Shown here: one piece after another, positions 30,090 through 42,764 of the stretch
How the letters are laid out: each line of letters begins with the position of its first letter
Numbering within the stretch: the stretch's first letter is position 1
From: Dicyema japonicum
Taxonomy: Eukaryota; Dicyemida; Rhombozoa; Dicyemidae
Assembly (NCBI GenBank): GCA_011109175.1
Contig: RDEW01000009.1
Span: 1,167,652 to 1,231,651 of the forward strand
Direction: 5' to 3'
DNA length: 64,000 bases
Translations under genes and position numbers: made by a program
Notes under the pieces: generated by a model
What the model was told of the DNA's origin: nothing
Seen by the model: only the letters and a program-made list of their open reading frames with translations
Databases searched by the model: none

Positions 30090-32870
30090 CATGGGAATAA
30101 AAATTTAGCGTGGCGTCATGTGACTCACCGGATGCAACAACTCTGGAGCATGCTCCTAAAGCATTTCCAAAAAGAGCCATTAGCTCTCTTCCACCGGGGG
30201 CACATGTCGCCGATCGACGGATTACTGGTCTGGCTACAGCTTCTCGGATTTGCAACCTACAAAACTCAAAGGACCGGATATCCATTATACAACTGAATGT
30301 GAACGGAATAAAAGGCAAAATTATTGAACTTAGAACTCTGATTGTTAAACTTAAAGCTGACATCGTGTTCATCCAAGAATCGAAGCTATCAGCAAAAGAT
30401 ACTACGCCCCTCATTCCCGGATACAACATAATACGTGATTGCACTAAGAAACGTAGAAGAGGACTGCTTACATTAATCAGAAAAGGCTTAAAGTTTGAGG
30501 ACCATACACTCGAAGTGAATAAACTCTTGGGAAGTGATGAAACCACGGAGACAATCGGAGTATCTGTTGGCACAACAAAAGGAAGACTATATTTTATAAA
30601 CATGTATATTCCGTCTCCGGGCTCATGTCCGAAACATTACACTATGCCGGACTTATCAGCACTGGAGATTTGGAACGAAGTCATGATATGCGGCGATTTG
30701 AATGCTGAACACCCTCTCTGACTCTTAAATCAGTTTGCAGATATAAGAGGAAATTTGCTGTTGACACAGTCTGGCAATCTGACTATCATCAATTACCAAT
30801 CAAAAAGCACAAGAACACCTCAAAAGAACTCTGACAATCCAACCTCCCCAGATATCACACTCTGTTCACCACAGCTTTCAACAACGATTAATTGGTCCGT
30901 CATCTACGACACCCGAAGTGATCATAACCCTATTCTGCTAAAAATCAAAAGCGAAATTACCAGTGGAAAAAGAAACCTGCATATACAATCTTGCAAATTG
31001 GCAATTATTCCGATCAGTTACGGACCAACATTTGGCTAATATACAGCTGGAAAACTTTACCTCCCTTGATATAGTGGTGCCTACGTCAACAAAGTCATCC
31101 TGGAAGCAAGACAATGGCTGTTCCTAAAAGATATGTCGTTTACACGAGAGAGGAAGGAAGGCTCTGGTCAAGGAACGAAACCGTTTCAAAAAAGTAGGGA
31201 TCCGTTCCTCCGAAGTAAGGATCCGTATATAAGTGCTGAACGAGGAAATAAAAGCCAATGAATTCAAAATTCAAATAGCTAAATGGAAGATGGTCCTTAC
31301 GTCATTAAATCGTAACCGGTTAAAATCCGAAGTCTGGAAGACTATTCGAAATATCTCGAAGGTGGATGAGAGGACACCCGGAAATGACGAATTCAGCCAA
31401 AAGGACCTAAACGCCCTAAAATAAATCGAAAATCTCTCACAAAAACTACATGAGGACTGACCCACCCAAACCGCCGCTAAGAAAACCTAAAATGGATCAA
31501 TTAACTTATTTCACGGAAAAGGAGGTAATGACATCCTTAAGCCAAACAAAAGTAACACATTCTCATGGTCCAGACGGAAATCCCATAATTCTCATGAAAA
31601 TCCTAGGCAATGAGGAATCGGTACCTGACCAAAATCTACAACTGGTGGATTAATTATAATTCAATCCCAACCATGTAGAAACTTGCAAACATTCGCCCAG
31701 TATTGAAGCCAGGAAAACCGAAAGAAGACCCTGCTTCCTTCAGGCCTATTTCTCTCTTATGCTCCATGTCAAAAATTCTGGAAAAGCTTATCCTCGCAAA
31801 AATCTCTGAAAGGACTCCGATAAACCATTCCAGCATGGTTTCAAAAAGGATCGGTCCACAACGAGCTTCCTCACATCCCTGACAAACTTTATTCGCTCTG
31901 GATTTCTGTGCAAGCCAAGACACCAGAATACTGTGTTATACTCACTCCACAAAGCGTTCGACTTTGTGCCGAGGAAGAACCCAACATGGAAAATTTACCA
32001 ATCAGATATCCCTGAAAACCTCAAACGCTGGCTGATGAACATCCTTAGCGACGAAGAGGTAGAGTGTGCATTGGAAACATTCATTCTGTCTCCCGTTTAT
32101 TCCCAAATGGAGTACCCAGGGCTCGCCTCTATCACCATTACTATTCAACTGTTTACGCTGACATTCCGACGCCGAATGGAGAAGACGACTTGCTTCTGGT
32201 TTATGCAGACGATATCGTCTTAGCCTCACGGGATCAGAACACCCAAACAGCGACGGAAAAAATACAACAGCACATAGATCGACTACTCGAGTGGTTTAAT
32301 GAAAATCGGATGTCAATCAATACCGAAAAATCTGTTACAACTCTCTATACCTCGGACGAAAGATTGTCGAACTGGACAGTAGAAGTTACTGTGGAGGGAA
32401 GAGAATTGCCGTTCAGCAAATTGCAAAAAATATTAGGTCTGACTTTCAATACGCACATGAACTTTTCGAAACACGTCACTAACGTGCTGAACAAATGTGA
32501 GAAGAAAATCAACCTTTTGAAATGCCTAACAAGTCTATGGAAAATAGGACATCACCTATACTTAAAACGCTCTACTCACAGTAAATCGAACCATGCATTT
32601 CATATGCGTTTACTTTATGGGGACCACTGGCCTATTATACGAACATCCAGAAAATCTCCGCAACCCAGAAAAGTGCCTTCAAACAAACGGAGAGATAGTA
32701 CACAGGGAGAACATTGAATCACCGACGCCCATGGAGAAACTAATAAAAAAAACAAAAAGGACACCAATGCCAAAAAGAAAGTGCTCGTCCGCAACGAACT
32801 TGTGTAGGCTCAAGGATCAACACCGAAAAGATGAGAGCCTTGATCCAAATCGTCGGGATCACTTAGTTTA
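30090..32870 (+). mobile_element. CR1/Jockey-like LINE, nearly full-length, frameshifted
   Basis: Endonuclease: IIQLNVNGIKGKIIELR, IVFIQESKLS, FINMYIPSPGS, MICGDLNAEHPL and RSDHNPI (30280–30935). Linker with KPPLRKPKMDQ, GPDGNP (31560), then a broken RT including FDFVPRKN and LLVYADDIVLASRDQ (32200), thumb LGLTFNTHMNFSKHV (32435), and tail RALIQIVGIT-stop (32865). Domain order and GDLNA-HPL style place it with CR1/Jockey-type LINEs. At least five frame breaks make it inactive. Confidence 0.85.
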
Positions 32871-32911
32871 GTTTTTTTCGGTTTAACAGTGGTCTTTGGA
32901 ATTGATTTAAT

Positions 32912-33260
32912 TTAATGGCGCAGTGTGACGGTTGCCGGCAAGAGGCCTGAAGGTCGCTAGTTCGAATCCTGATATTGCACATTTCGGTTGAAGGTTCCAC
33001 ACATCAATATGATATGGCTTTACGAGTGACCCCGTCATCAGTGAACATTTCTCTGCGGAACCGGATCGTCTATAAAAAACATACACCCAAGAAAAAGAAA
33101 ACAAAGAAGTGAAGAGAATTCCTTGATCCTCCCTCGATTAGCTATAATAACTGTTCTTTGCTTAAAACAAAGTGTGCGTTCTGCCTGAGGGGAGCGATAA
33201 CTGATATGGCTCTTCGGAAAGTGCGAAGTGCATGTTGCATATGGGGTTTATTTATTTTTT
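32912..33260 (+). mobile_element. tRNA-derived SINE with full body and tail
   Basis: B box AGTTCGAATCCTG, body ACGAGTGACCCCGTCATCAG and GGAACCGGATCGTCTATAAA, and tail ACAAAGTGTGCGTTCTGCCT shared with 34490, 48370 and 48740. Confidence 0.7.
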
Positions 33261-33999
33261 GGACAAATGTTTTGAAGATCGAAGCTAGCTAAAAAAGAGC
33301 TGCTAAAGTTACGGAACGATGGACCTCAGGAAAGTCACAGTCTCCAATACCTCTTGTATCCTTAATACAAAAGAACCGAGGAACGTGCCGTTGTGACTAC
33401 GAAGATCCAGTTATTCGGCCGATACGTGCTTGTGTGATGTCGAGGGAGGAGCATCGGCCCAGGTCTCTGTTAGAGCGTCCTGGGTTCACACGATTATGTA
33501 GTATGGTGTTACCGTGGTCTTTGGTATCATTATCTTAAAAAATGTTATGATATCATTTGTGGTGATGTTTGAAAAGAGAGAATCATGTCAATCAGCAATC
33601 TCCATATCCTTCGACTAGAATAGACCGATGAGGACCCCATATACCTATGCCGGGACATTAAAATAAACACATGACCTCTGAAAATTGTGCGACTATCAGT
33701 GGAGTCATGAATAAAATTATTGAACAAATGAACTTAATAAAAAAAATGATGTCTTATTTTTAGAGAGTACAAACTCGGAAACATAACACAAAAAGACTAT
33801 ACCACTATCAAGTTGTCAACATGGATTTCGGCCAGCCACTTCACTAATACTCATCTTATTCCCTCACTCAGTTTATTGTGGAAGGATTCAACATAATGAG
33901 ACCGCATCAAATATCACTCTATGTAAACAATGCATTCGACTAGGTATAAAGAAATGCCTTCAAAAAGAATATTGGACAAATGTTTTGTCACATGGGTGG
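33261..33999. other. Intergenic with old repeats
   Basis: ACGGAACGATGGAC near 33311 matches 12879. A minus ORF at 33545–33727 shows no domain. No host gene recognised. Confidence 0.35.
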
Positions 34000-34075
34000 C
34001 TTAATGCATAGTGGTTAGGTGTCGGGCTTAAGTGGCTTAGGCTACGGGTTCGAATCTCGCTGCTGTTCACCCGAC
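34000..34075 (+). mobile_element. Truncated tRNA-derived SINE head
   Basis: GCATAGTGGTTAGGTGTCGG and GGGTTCGAATCTCGCTGCTG match the A- and B-box region at 13591; the body is absent. Confidence 0.7.
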
Positions 34076-34790
34076 AACTAGAACTCCGTGAAAAATATGG
34101 GACGGTTTTTTTCGTAGTATATATCTGACCTATAAATCACTAATACCTTCGGAATATGAAAAGAATGAATCTTTGACGTTGATTCCTACAGATATTGGAC
34201 CAACCTCAGCCACAACAACCATCAAATCAGTCTCGTTTTGAATCTTTATACTTGTGTATCCGTTCAATTTCAATGTGAATGTTTATAATTGCATTGATCA
34301 GACTATGAGTTTGACACACCTGTCATAAAGTGTCTTCTTTATTTAAAAGTCTGAAATCATAAATCATACGACCATATCAGTAAACTGATATAAATTTTAT
34401 AAAAAACTTAAATAAAAAAATAATGTTTATTTCAAGATAAAATCATCATATATGACAGATAAAAATAATTTCAAGAAAAAACATCTTAAATAAAGTGTGT
34501 TTCCTGCCTATGCGGAGCTATAAATATTATAGCTCTCGTGAAAAGACTGTTATTATATATGACAGGGAAGCGTCTAAAGAATTAATGGTTTTTTAATGAA
34601 AAAAATTATTTTTAAGCAAATTACATTTTTAATTGTTAAAAAATTATTTTGTTTAAAAAAAAGAAAAAAAAAGAAAGCAAATTAAAGAATAAATAATGAT
34701 TAAACTATCAGACAGTTTATCAAAACTTAGAAAGATAGGCAAATTAAGGACAATGCATAAATTTTCGCTGCAGTCCGAGGAAAGAAAAAA
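34076..34790. other. AT-rich non-coding with SINE tail
   Basis: A SINE tail (AAATAAAGTGTGTTTCCTGC) lies at 34492. No gene recognised. Confidence 0.4.
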
Positions 34791-35050
34791 GCGACAGTAC
34801 ATGTTATGGATGGGAAGGGGAAACTTATCAAAAAAACAGACGAACAGATAGAATTGATTGTTTCACATTTTGAATAACTGCTCTATGCGAAGATCATGAA
34901 ATGGCTCCTTTCAATTAAGAGCCAAGGATGCTGGAAAACAATTATAACATCTAAGGAATTTGAGAGTGCGTGCAGAGAGCTAAAGAATCACAGGAGTGCT
35001 GGACCTGATAGTACCTCCCACGAACTGATGAAATATGGACTTGTCGTTCG
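34791..35050 (+). mobile_element. LINE fragment (pre-RT linker) of another family
   Basis: ITSKEFESACRELKNHRSAG followed by PDSTSHELMKYG is the typical LINE block before RT motif 1 (K-x-x-x-A-G-P-D). It ends abruptly where the next LINE begins. Confidence 0.55.
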
Positions 35051-35079
35051 ACATTCCTTACCCTTATACGACCTTCAGA

Positions 35080-37660
35080 AAGGTGACCTATTAATTTCCT
35101 CGTTTTCTCTTTGCTACTTCTTGGTGATGTAGCACGGAATTCGGGTCCCGATTTTATACTGATTATTCTACAATTAAATGTAAATGGAATCCGAAATAAA
35201 GTGTTGGAACTACGCTCCCTCTTATTCCATTTGAAAGTGGATATTGCCCTCATTCAAAAATCGAAGCTCTCTCGAACATCCTCAACCCCTTGTTTTCCTG
35301 GATATTGTGTACTTTGCAAGGACCGAACAAGAAGTCTCGGAGGAGGATTATTGAAAATCTTTATGATGGAATTAAGTTAAAGATCACCCCATTTGTATCT
35401 TCTCTCTGCGAAGGGGATTTTATTATGGAACAGATTTCTATTGAAGTATCTTTTTCTCCGACGACATGTTTTACACTATGTAATGTCTATATCCCGCCTC
35501 AAGGGTTATGTACTACTTCATATATCCCTAACCTATCGAGATTATGTGGACTAAAGGATCTGTTAATATGCGGAGACTTAAATGCCAAACATCCCCTCTG
35601 GCTCTGGTCACAATCAGCCAACAATCGCGGAGAGTACATCCTATCTATACTTGACGATTAACTATTCTAAATAATCCAGATTCCCATTTTAGGACCTCAA
35701 TCCGAATAGGGGACAGCCCAACCTCCCCAGACATGTCATTAAGTAATCCCTCTTTTGCTGATATCTTTGTGGGATGATTGTTATGGTTTTACAAGCGACC
35801 ATAACCCAATTGTATTAGACTCAAAAGATCTGTTTGTTTGCCAAGATGTTCTACCAAGTTCAAGAACTATTCGAAGGCAAACTGATTGGTTTCACCACGT
35901 TTGTAGAAAGTTGTTTATTGAGCCTCGCCGTTGAAGACTTTCCTATTGACAAGTCAGCTCAGATATTAACCTCGATAATCCTGAGAGCAACAGAATGTAT
36001 ATCTCACGGTCGTCTTACAAATCATTCAATCCGAAACTATCTTTGGGCATCCTGGTAGTTATCAAGAAACGGAATGCCTTGAAGAAAAGGGGAATGCAGT
36101 CACATGACTATAAATTGTCCATACGCACTCTCAATTACAGAATTTCCCGACTAATCTGTGCTAACCACATACATAAGTGCAGCCGGTTTGTTGGTCGACT
36201 ATGACACTAAAACTCGTGTGGCACCATTTGAAAGACAGAAAAGTATGGTGACGAGTGGGAGCCATTACCCCTATTTCCTCGGAACCTGCACGGAAACTTG
36301 CAAATAATCTTATGAAATATTATGTGTCGATCAGCAACAAGAATTTCTCTCGTTCTCTGAATGTCAAACTATGTGGTCCACAACAGACGCCATATACTCC
36401 GTTCTTCAGTCCCTATGAGTGAACAAGACCATTAAATTTCTACTCTCCACCCGAACCTGTGGCAAGACAATGTCTGTGCTATTCGCCTCAAGCACCTAGG
36501 ATCTCAAACACATATTGTGTTATCGAGGACTATTCCATCAACTCCCATACATTACCAAATATATGGAATAATTTACTGATTACACCAATTCTCAAGTCTG
36601 GAAAATCAAAGGACAATCCATTTTTTACCACTCTGTCTTCATAACGTGCTCCTTCTCAAAAGTTTTGGTGAAGCTTGTGTTAATGTTAATCTCCCCTTTT
36701 CTATAATTTCCTGATTTTCAGCATGGCTTCAGAGCAGGCCGTTCTATAACGACTCATTTGGGGTCTGTCTCCCAGTTCATCACAGACGTATTCAACATGA
36801 AGACGCACTTACGGACAACTCTGGTGTCCATAGATATACAGAAAGCCTTCGATTCTGTGTCTAAGTCACTCCTAACAAAAAAGATCTTTAATTCAAATTT
36901 ACATCCTTACATCATGCTATGGCTGGAAAATTTATTAACTGACCCACGTGGAATTGTCCGGATTGAAAAAATTACTTCAAAATAAAGTCTACTCCCAAAT
37001 GGAGTCCCATTAACCTATTTCTATACGATTTACCTACCACCAAAGATCAGGAAACTATGTTTTTATCTTACGCGGACGACCTGATTATCACTGCAAAGGA
37101 CAAATCTCCTTCCAGGGCTGTGGCGGTGGTTCAGTCACACCTCAACCAGGCGTGTGACCGGCTATCTATGAATTTGCTGTCTGTGTCTGCATCCAAGTCT
37201 CAGTTCACCCTATTTACTACGGACGTGAGATTTAAGATGGACTTGAGATATTCATCCGGAAACATTCCCATTCCCTATACGCGAATCCCTGGAGTGACAT
37301 TATACTCTCTTATGACGTTCTTCAGTCACATGGAGGAAGTCTTCGAAAATGGAACGTCCTAAAAGCTATCATAAAGAAGATCCCCTTCCAACCTACTGGT
37401 TGTATCAGAAATCTATATCTCCAAGTTATTGTGCTGACGATTGAATATGCCTGTTCTGTTCGGAGATTCGCTCTTCCTTCTTCGAGGGTCGACCCTATGA
37501 ACTCTTAGGCAGAAGATCATGCAGCATATGCAATCAGACACCATATCCATCCCCAGTTTCTTTTAGATGACGTTGAGAAATGGTCAGAGCTTCCTCGCTG
37601 GCGAAGCACTTGAAGAGAATTCGAGAGATGTTGAAGGCTAGGATCACTTAATTAGTGAGT
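35080..37660 (+). mobile_element. CR1/Jockey-like LINE, second long copy, with 2A-like motif
   Basis: Begins LLLLGDVARNSGPDFILIIL (2A-like GDV-x-x-N-x-GP with Ser for Pro), then QLNVNGIRNKVLELRSL, CNVYIPPQGL, LLICGDLNAKHPLWLWS, RT with GFRAGRSITTHL, VSIDIQKAFDSVSKSLL, SYADDLIITAKDKS, thumb and tail REMLKARIT-stop near 37651. Multiple frameshifts; inactive. Confidence 0.85.
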
Positions 37661-37674
37661 TAATACTTTCTTGG

Positions 37675-38055
37675 TTGTTTTGGGGTTTTAAAATAAATAA
37701 ATGCCCAACGACAATTTGTGGACCAATCGTTGCAAAGAATTATCCGAGTACTGCTATCTTGTACTTCAGTCAGGATTGGAAGAACTACACCCATGCCTTT
37801 CAAAACTACAATCGGTATTCCTCTTGTACGCGGATGATGTGGATTTCATATTCGAGGATACAGAAGCTCTCTCACATCTAATGAAAAATGTACCGGATAA
37901 ATTGATTTAATGGTTCCTAATCGTAAACTGGGACAAAACCGAAATAACCGAAATCAAAAGAATGAACGTTAGAGACATGTTAATTAAGCTTGGATCCCTA
38001 CTGGAGAGACAAAAGACATCAAAAGGAATGCAAAAACTCAAAAAGGGATGGCTGA
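37675..38055 (+). mobile_element. RT palm fragment of a different retroelement
   Basis: FLLYADDVDFIFEDTEALSH and a following VNWDKTE give the RT YADD box and the next beta hairpin. Only this part is present. Confidence 0.6.
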
Positions 38056-38060
38056 AGGTA

Positions 38061-38470
38061 CTATGTTAATCTACTGATGCTCATGTTAATAATATCATCC
38101 CAGTTTGTATTGCTACAGCCAGCATTTCTTTTCACATTGATAATGTCCATATATAGTTTTGGATAATTACTAAGGATTACATTATAATAACGAACGAACA
38201 TTTTAAGTTGACAAAATATCAGTTTATAATCCAATTTTCTTAACCTTATAAAAATCACATCAAAGTGAACAGAAACACATTTACATATTAATGATAATAT
38301 CCCATCTTCTCCCTGGCCAACTCCACTAGTGAGGATTATCACTATGACAACTCTTCCTTCAAAGACGAAGTGATCTTTCTGACGGTAGGACTTGTGATGA
38401 AAATGGAAGAAGGTGGACATATTTCTCACCTCTCTTCGAAAGTGGATGTCCATAATGAATTATTGGAGGT
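38061..38470 (-). repeat. Dispersed coding-like repeat, copy 2 (HH-x-x-YRRG family), longest ORF
   Basis: A 130-residue minus ORF begins MDIHFRREVRNMSTFFHFHH and contains GRVVIVIILTSGVGQGEDGI. The HH-KSYRQ-DHF part aligns with copies at 12981 and 42765. No known domain. The later part (KLDYKLIFCQLKMFVRYY) is unique here. Confidence 0.4.
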
Positions 38471-38539
38471 TGGACTTGGTTGGCAAACATTCTCCCTTTA
38501 GTTGCTTCCTTGGATTAACCCCTGGATCACTAAAAAACA

Positions 38540-38760
38540 CAGATTTAACGTCAGACAGTTAGGTGATCCTAGTTCCTTCAATCAACTCGGCATCCAAAGT
38601 CTTTGGTTTTCCATTGTCACCACTACCGTACAAAAGAGCCTTCTCTCGTTTCTGCAAGGGAATAAAATTGGAGATTTTTGTACCAATCAATTTTCTTTGC
38701 CTTTTCTTTGATGGTTTGCTGATAAAGTTGCAATAAAGTCATCGACATTTAGGGGTCCTC
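38540..38760 (-). mobile_element. Probable LINE tail fragment
   Basis: The minus strand ends GDNGKPKTLDAELIEGTRIT-stop, similar to the RIT/GIT-stop tails. Short and unsupported by other blocks. Confidence 0.35.
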
Positions 38761-39369
38761 TGAACAACTGTACGGACAACATCCATCTTCTGGAGTGCTT
38801 TGGTGGAGACTTACTTCGTATGTGAGTTGAAACCTGTAGCTAATTATCTCCTAATGAAATAAGCCACGTAACCGACTCAACCAGTCGGCTAACCATTTTT
38901 ATCCTCGCACTTGTATCGATACCTGAATCGATAAAAAACAATAAATAATCTTTTAGTGAAGAAGAACATTATTTTTGAAAGATTCTAAAAAATATCGACC
39001 GTCTTTAAAAACTGCACATAAACCAAAGTTCCCATAGCTTGAAGATAAGTTGGTAGAATGGATGGAGGTAGTAGAGCCTAGAGATATTTATCGAAAAATC
39101 AATTTTCTAGGTCGTTTTCTGAATGATGCCTTAATATTTACCAAGGCCGCATTTTTGCATTCAATGAAAATTCATTAGAAGATTCAGTAGTGAAAAATAA
39201 GAAGAAAGATATTTTAGTTGGATTATCTGCAACAGAGAGGGGAGTCAGCCAATGTTGAGAATGAACATCAAGTTTCTCTAATTTCTTCAATAAGAAAGTA
39301 CAAGCAAGTATTATCGAATCAAATAAAAAACCGTTAGAAATTAAATTTTATTTTAATAAAACTTAAATA
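38761..39369. other. Intergenic, nothing recognised
   Basis: AT-rich; no coding signal found. Confidence 0.35.
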
Positions 39370-39383
39370 TGTTTTTGGTTCAT

Positions 39384-40170
39384 TTAAGGATTTAAAAATT
39401 CTTTGTTCATGTTCCTCAAAATTATTGATTTTATTTTTTTAAATTGGTCACAAAATTCTAAGGAACCAAAAAAGGCCAACTGTACTTGATTCCAGATTTG
39501 GATCATAAACAAAAGAAGATAGCCAGATGATGCAATAACCTTGAGAAATTGATCCAAGAAGCTTTTCATTCCGTTTCATGACGATTTTTTTATTTAAAAA
39601 CTCCTGGGGTGACCGGGAAAAAAAGACAAAGGTCAAGCTTTTATACCCGTCCCTAGGATCAGTTGTCTCATCGTGCGAGTATGGGCGTTCATCATGCTCA
39701 ATGTTGATTCGAAACATCTCGCATGCTTGCAAAGAAAATTAACAGGGGAACAAAATTTATGAGACGGTCGATTTTCTTTAGCATTGGATACAGTAAGACG
39801 AAGTGGAGTTCCTTAACAAACACGGAGAAAATCGCCCCATATCTGTTGATCGAACTTTCCGTAAATAGGGATTCGACGGGTATTTATACTTGGGAGCTCA
39901 TCGCACGGAGGGTCTGTAATTCAGCCGGTTGAGTTTTTCGAGTCCCAACTAAGAAATACCGAACCTGCCTTAGTTGAGAAATGCTTTAGTAAGTCAAAGT
40001 CTTTTAATGGATTCGTCCAAGTGGAAAGTAGTCTTGAGAGCGTATGAGGTTTATTCTTTGGAGTCACTTTGTGAAAGTCTTTTCCGTGTAGGTCTGAGAT
40101 GAATAAGTCCAGGATGACTTCGTGATTGATTGTCGATCTTCCAGGTCAAAGTCCGTATTAATCTTTGAGG
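39384..40170 (-). CDS. Possible unrecognised minus-strand gene(s)
   Basis: The minus strand has a 70-residue open block (INHEVILDLFISDLHGKDFH to FLSWDSKNSTG) near 39930–40140. Further on is an ORF with a hydrophobic leader, MLKKIDRLINFVPLLIFFAS, at about 39800, which a 19-nt GT–AG gap would join to HDERPYSHDETTDPRDGYKS. TATAAATA lies on the same strand just upstream at about 39880. The 3' end is unclear. No family recognised. Confidence 0.3.
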
Positions 40171-41300
40171 ACTTTGTCGCTCAAAGGGGATTTTTCACTT
40201 ATTAAAATGATAAGGTATATTCATTCAGGAACAATTTTAGCGTCGTGGGTATCAGATGAAGGTGTCATATTACAGCGAAGGGCAGTTCTTCACAGTGCAT
40301 TAATCGTTAAACTATCAGCAGGATGTAAAATTGCATACGTCCACTAAAGTGTTGGTTGGTGATGTGGAATAATAAATGGCTGATTACGTCAGCTATTATA
40401 CACATCTTGGAGAATAAGGGATGCATATTTAAGTTCATGTCTTCAAATGAACGAATGCCGCAGACTGTTCATTAAATCTGTCATGACTTGTTTGGTAATG
40501 TCAAACGACGGTGGATGACTAATTATATAGCCAATAAAGTTTATTATTAGTTGACTCTGGATAAATTTCACTGGAATGACCTTTTACCTAGAGGTCCCAT
40601 CAACGGTGAGGAGAAACAGAGTTCGATCCGGAGACGAAGGATAGGAAAATGGTGTTAGATATATGGACTGCAACAGATGCGAAATTTATGAGAAAAAATA
40701 GCGCTTGGTTAATAGTAGAAAGTAGTGATTATCAAGATCCATTCACGGTGGATCGCTTAAGGTGATGTCTAGAAAGTAGTGATTATCAAGATCCATTCAC
40801 GGTGGATCGCTTAAGGTGAGTTACTTCCGGAAAACCACAGTCAGAGGCTAAGGGAAAGTGAAACTTACACCAATTGATTGACACAAGAAGTTGAGGCTAA
40901 TTTGATTAAACAGAGAAAATTATGCGTTAATTAAATAAATTTATGATTTTCAATGTTTATTATTTATTATTATAAGCACTTCCAAGAAGTCGAAAAGTTA
41001 GCTTCCCTTTTGACACGTTCATGACAATTTCGTTAATTATCCTCTTCCAATTAGCCCTGTTTCTTGCTTTTTCTCTGCATTTTCAAGTTTCTTTCCGATA
41101 TTTTTCAGTTCTAGTGTAGCTCTTGGATTGTAGTGTAGCTCTTGGCCTTCTACGGAATGGTCCTCGTATTTCATGAAATATGTTTCCATTGCAATATTTG
41201 CATATCTATTTATTACTATTAAAAATGAAAACTAATTTTAATTACATAAATTAATTTTTTAATTTTTAAAAATTTTTTAAATTAATGGATAATCAAAAAG
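40171..41300. other. Intergenic with small tandem duplications
   Basis: Contains the 54-bp tandem duplication at 40717–40818 and a short one at about 41113–41146 (TAGTGTAGCTCTTGG twice). No gene recognised. Confidence 0.4.
40717..40818. repeat. Recent 54-bp tandem duplication
   Basis: Unit beginning AGAAAGTAGTGATTATCAAG is repeated without mismatch over 48 bp (40717–40770 and 40771–40818). Confidence 0.9.
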
Positions 41301-41308
41301 GCAATTCA

Positions 41309-41908
41309 CAATGACTGAGACAATAAAATGGTATGTCTTTAAGTTATGTTCAGGATTGAAGACTTTTATGGTTACAAACATTGGCCCGTTAAGGTATAGA
41401 AACACCTTAAAGTGCTTAGATCACAATTCCACATAGTGCATACAGGATCGTCGAAAATATGGTCCTCGTCCGTTGTTTGGGGGTCGGCATTTAGTCGGTT
41501 TATAAGATTATTTTTAGTCGATGGATGTATCCTACGGATCTGCACGACTATTCAAGTTTCACATATGATATCATGGACTACCTTCAACCAGTTCATCATG
41601 ACTTCCAAAAAGCCTTAATTGAAGTAGAAATGAATCTTGATTTTATAAATCCAATTCCGACGAATATTGCAGAAACGTCCCCCAATTTTCCTGAAATTAA
41701 CGAAAATTTGGAGGACAAAGTAAAGGTGATTCAACTAGTATTAGCTTTTGTAGACCAAATCGGGCAAACGTGGTCGAAAGAAGGTACCTAACTCTATCAT
41801 CCTTAGAAATCTGTCAAAATTGCGAATCCTGACCCTGAGGTTACGCAGAAGAATGAATCGGACAAAAATGGGAAAAAATATAGAAAGAAACGAAAACAGA
41901 ATTTATAA
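41309..41908 (+). CDS. Unrecognised gene with tiny introns
   Basis: ATG at 41309 starts MTETIKW; a 23-nt intron leads to IEDFYGYKHWPVK, and a 26-nt intron to ITIPHSAYRIVENMVLVRCL. After an unresolved gap the main block runs WMYPTDLHDYSSFTYDIMDY, HDFQKALIEVEMNLDFINPI, IGQTWSKEG (to 41791), and a basic tail (GKKYRKKRKQNL-stop) may end it at 41908. Intron sizes match the other genes and the composition is protein-like, so I think it is real. Start and the middle junction are tentative, and I do not recognise the family. Confidence 0.45.
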
Positions 41909-42764
41909 GTTATTTTTTAGTTAAAAGAATAAATCTGTTTATTTCTAAGAAATACATTTATATAATTTCCACTTAATTTTGGAAGACCATAGGATTAGTT
42001 GGGAGAATAAGGGAGTCGTCAACAAAACCGGAAATTCGGTAGCGGCACGACTCAGAGACCCTCGCAAACTGAGATGGTCTCCCAGTGTCCGTGAATCACC
42101 ATCGTTTTTTTAAATGACAACTGTCTCTTGACAGCTAGACTGGGGACCCCAGACTGACAATGAGCAAGTCGAAACCGGCGGAGATAAGCATTTGGAATTG
42201 TCATTTATGATGAATTTGGCGTCTTCTAGTATCTCGGGTAGTTTTGGGGTATTTGATAAGAGAGTCTATACTGGATTAAGCAAATTCCCCATATAAAATA
42301 TTTAGTCATTAAACATGTTATACTAAGGGAATTGTCTGCACGTTGAGACAACTTTTTAATCGATAGCTGAGTCATCTCTGTTGGAATTTGACGATTTGAA
42401 TCTGAAATTTTAAATATATTAGCTGGTGCGTCGATGGAAGTCGTATCTTTGATGGATCGATATTTTTATTGCATGTCAAGAAAAAACAAAACAGAGCAAC
42501 TGTGGCTTCGGGGGAGATTTCTCGAATGCAACATTGTCCTTTCTATGACGATCTCTTTACTGGGTTGGTTGTCATAAGCTAGTAAGCACGGAAACAAGAG
42601 TACATAGGATTGTTGAATCCCGATGTTGACTGACTATCAACCTTCTAGGTTGAATCTCCTCGTGGTTGACTGTACACTACTTACACTCGACACAGATATG
42701 TGAGATAGTCATATTATTACTAAGCACAATAATCCTCGAATAGTGAGTTCTCCTTTTTCTGTTA
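41909..42764. other. Intergenic, nothing recognised
   Basis: No gene-like frame on either strand. Confidence 0.35.

Noticed and set aside
30058-30603. 181-residue minus-strand ORF
   Set aside because: Antisense shadow of the LINE endonuclease domain.
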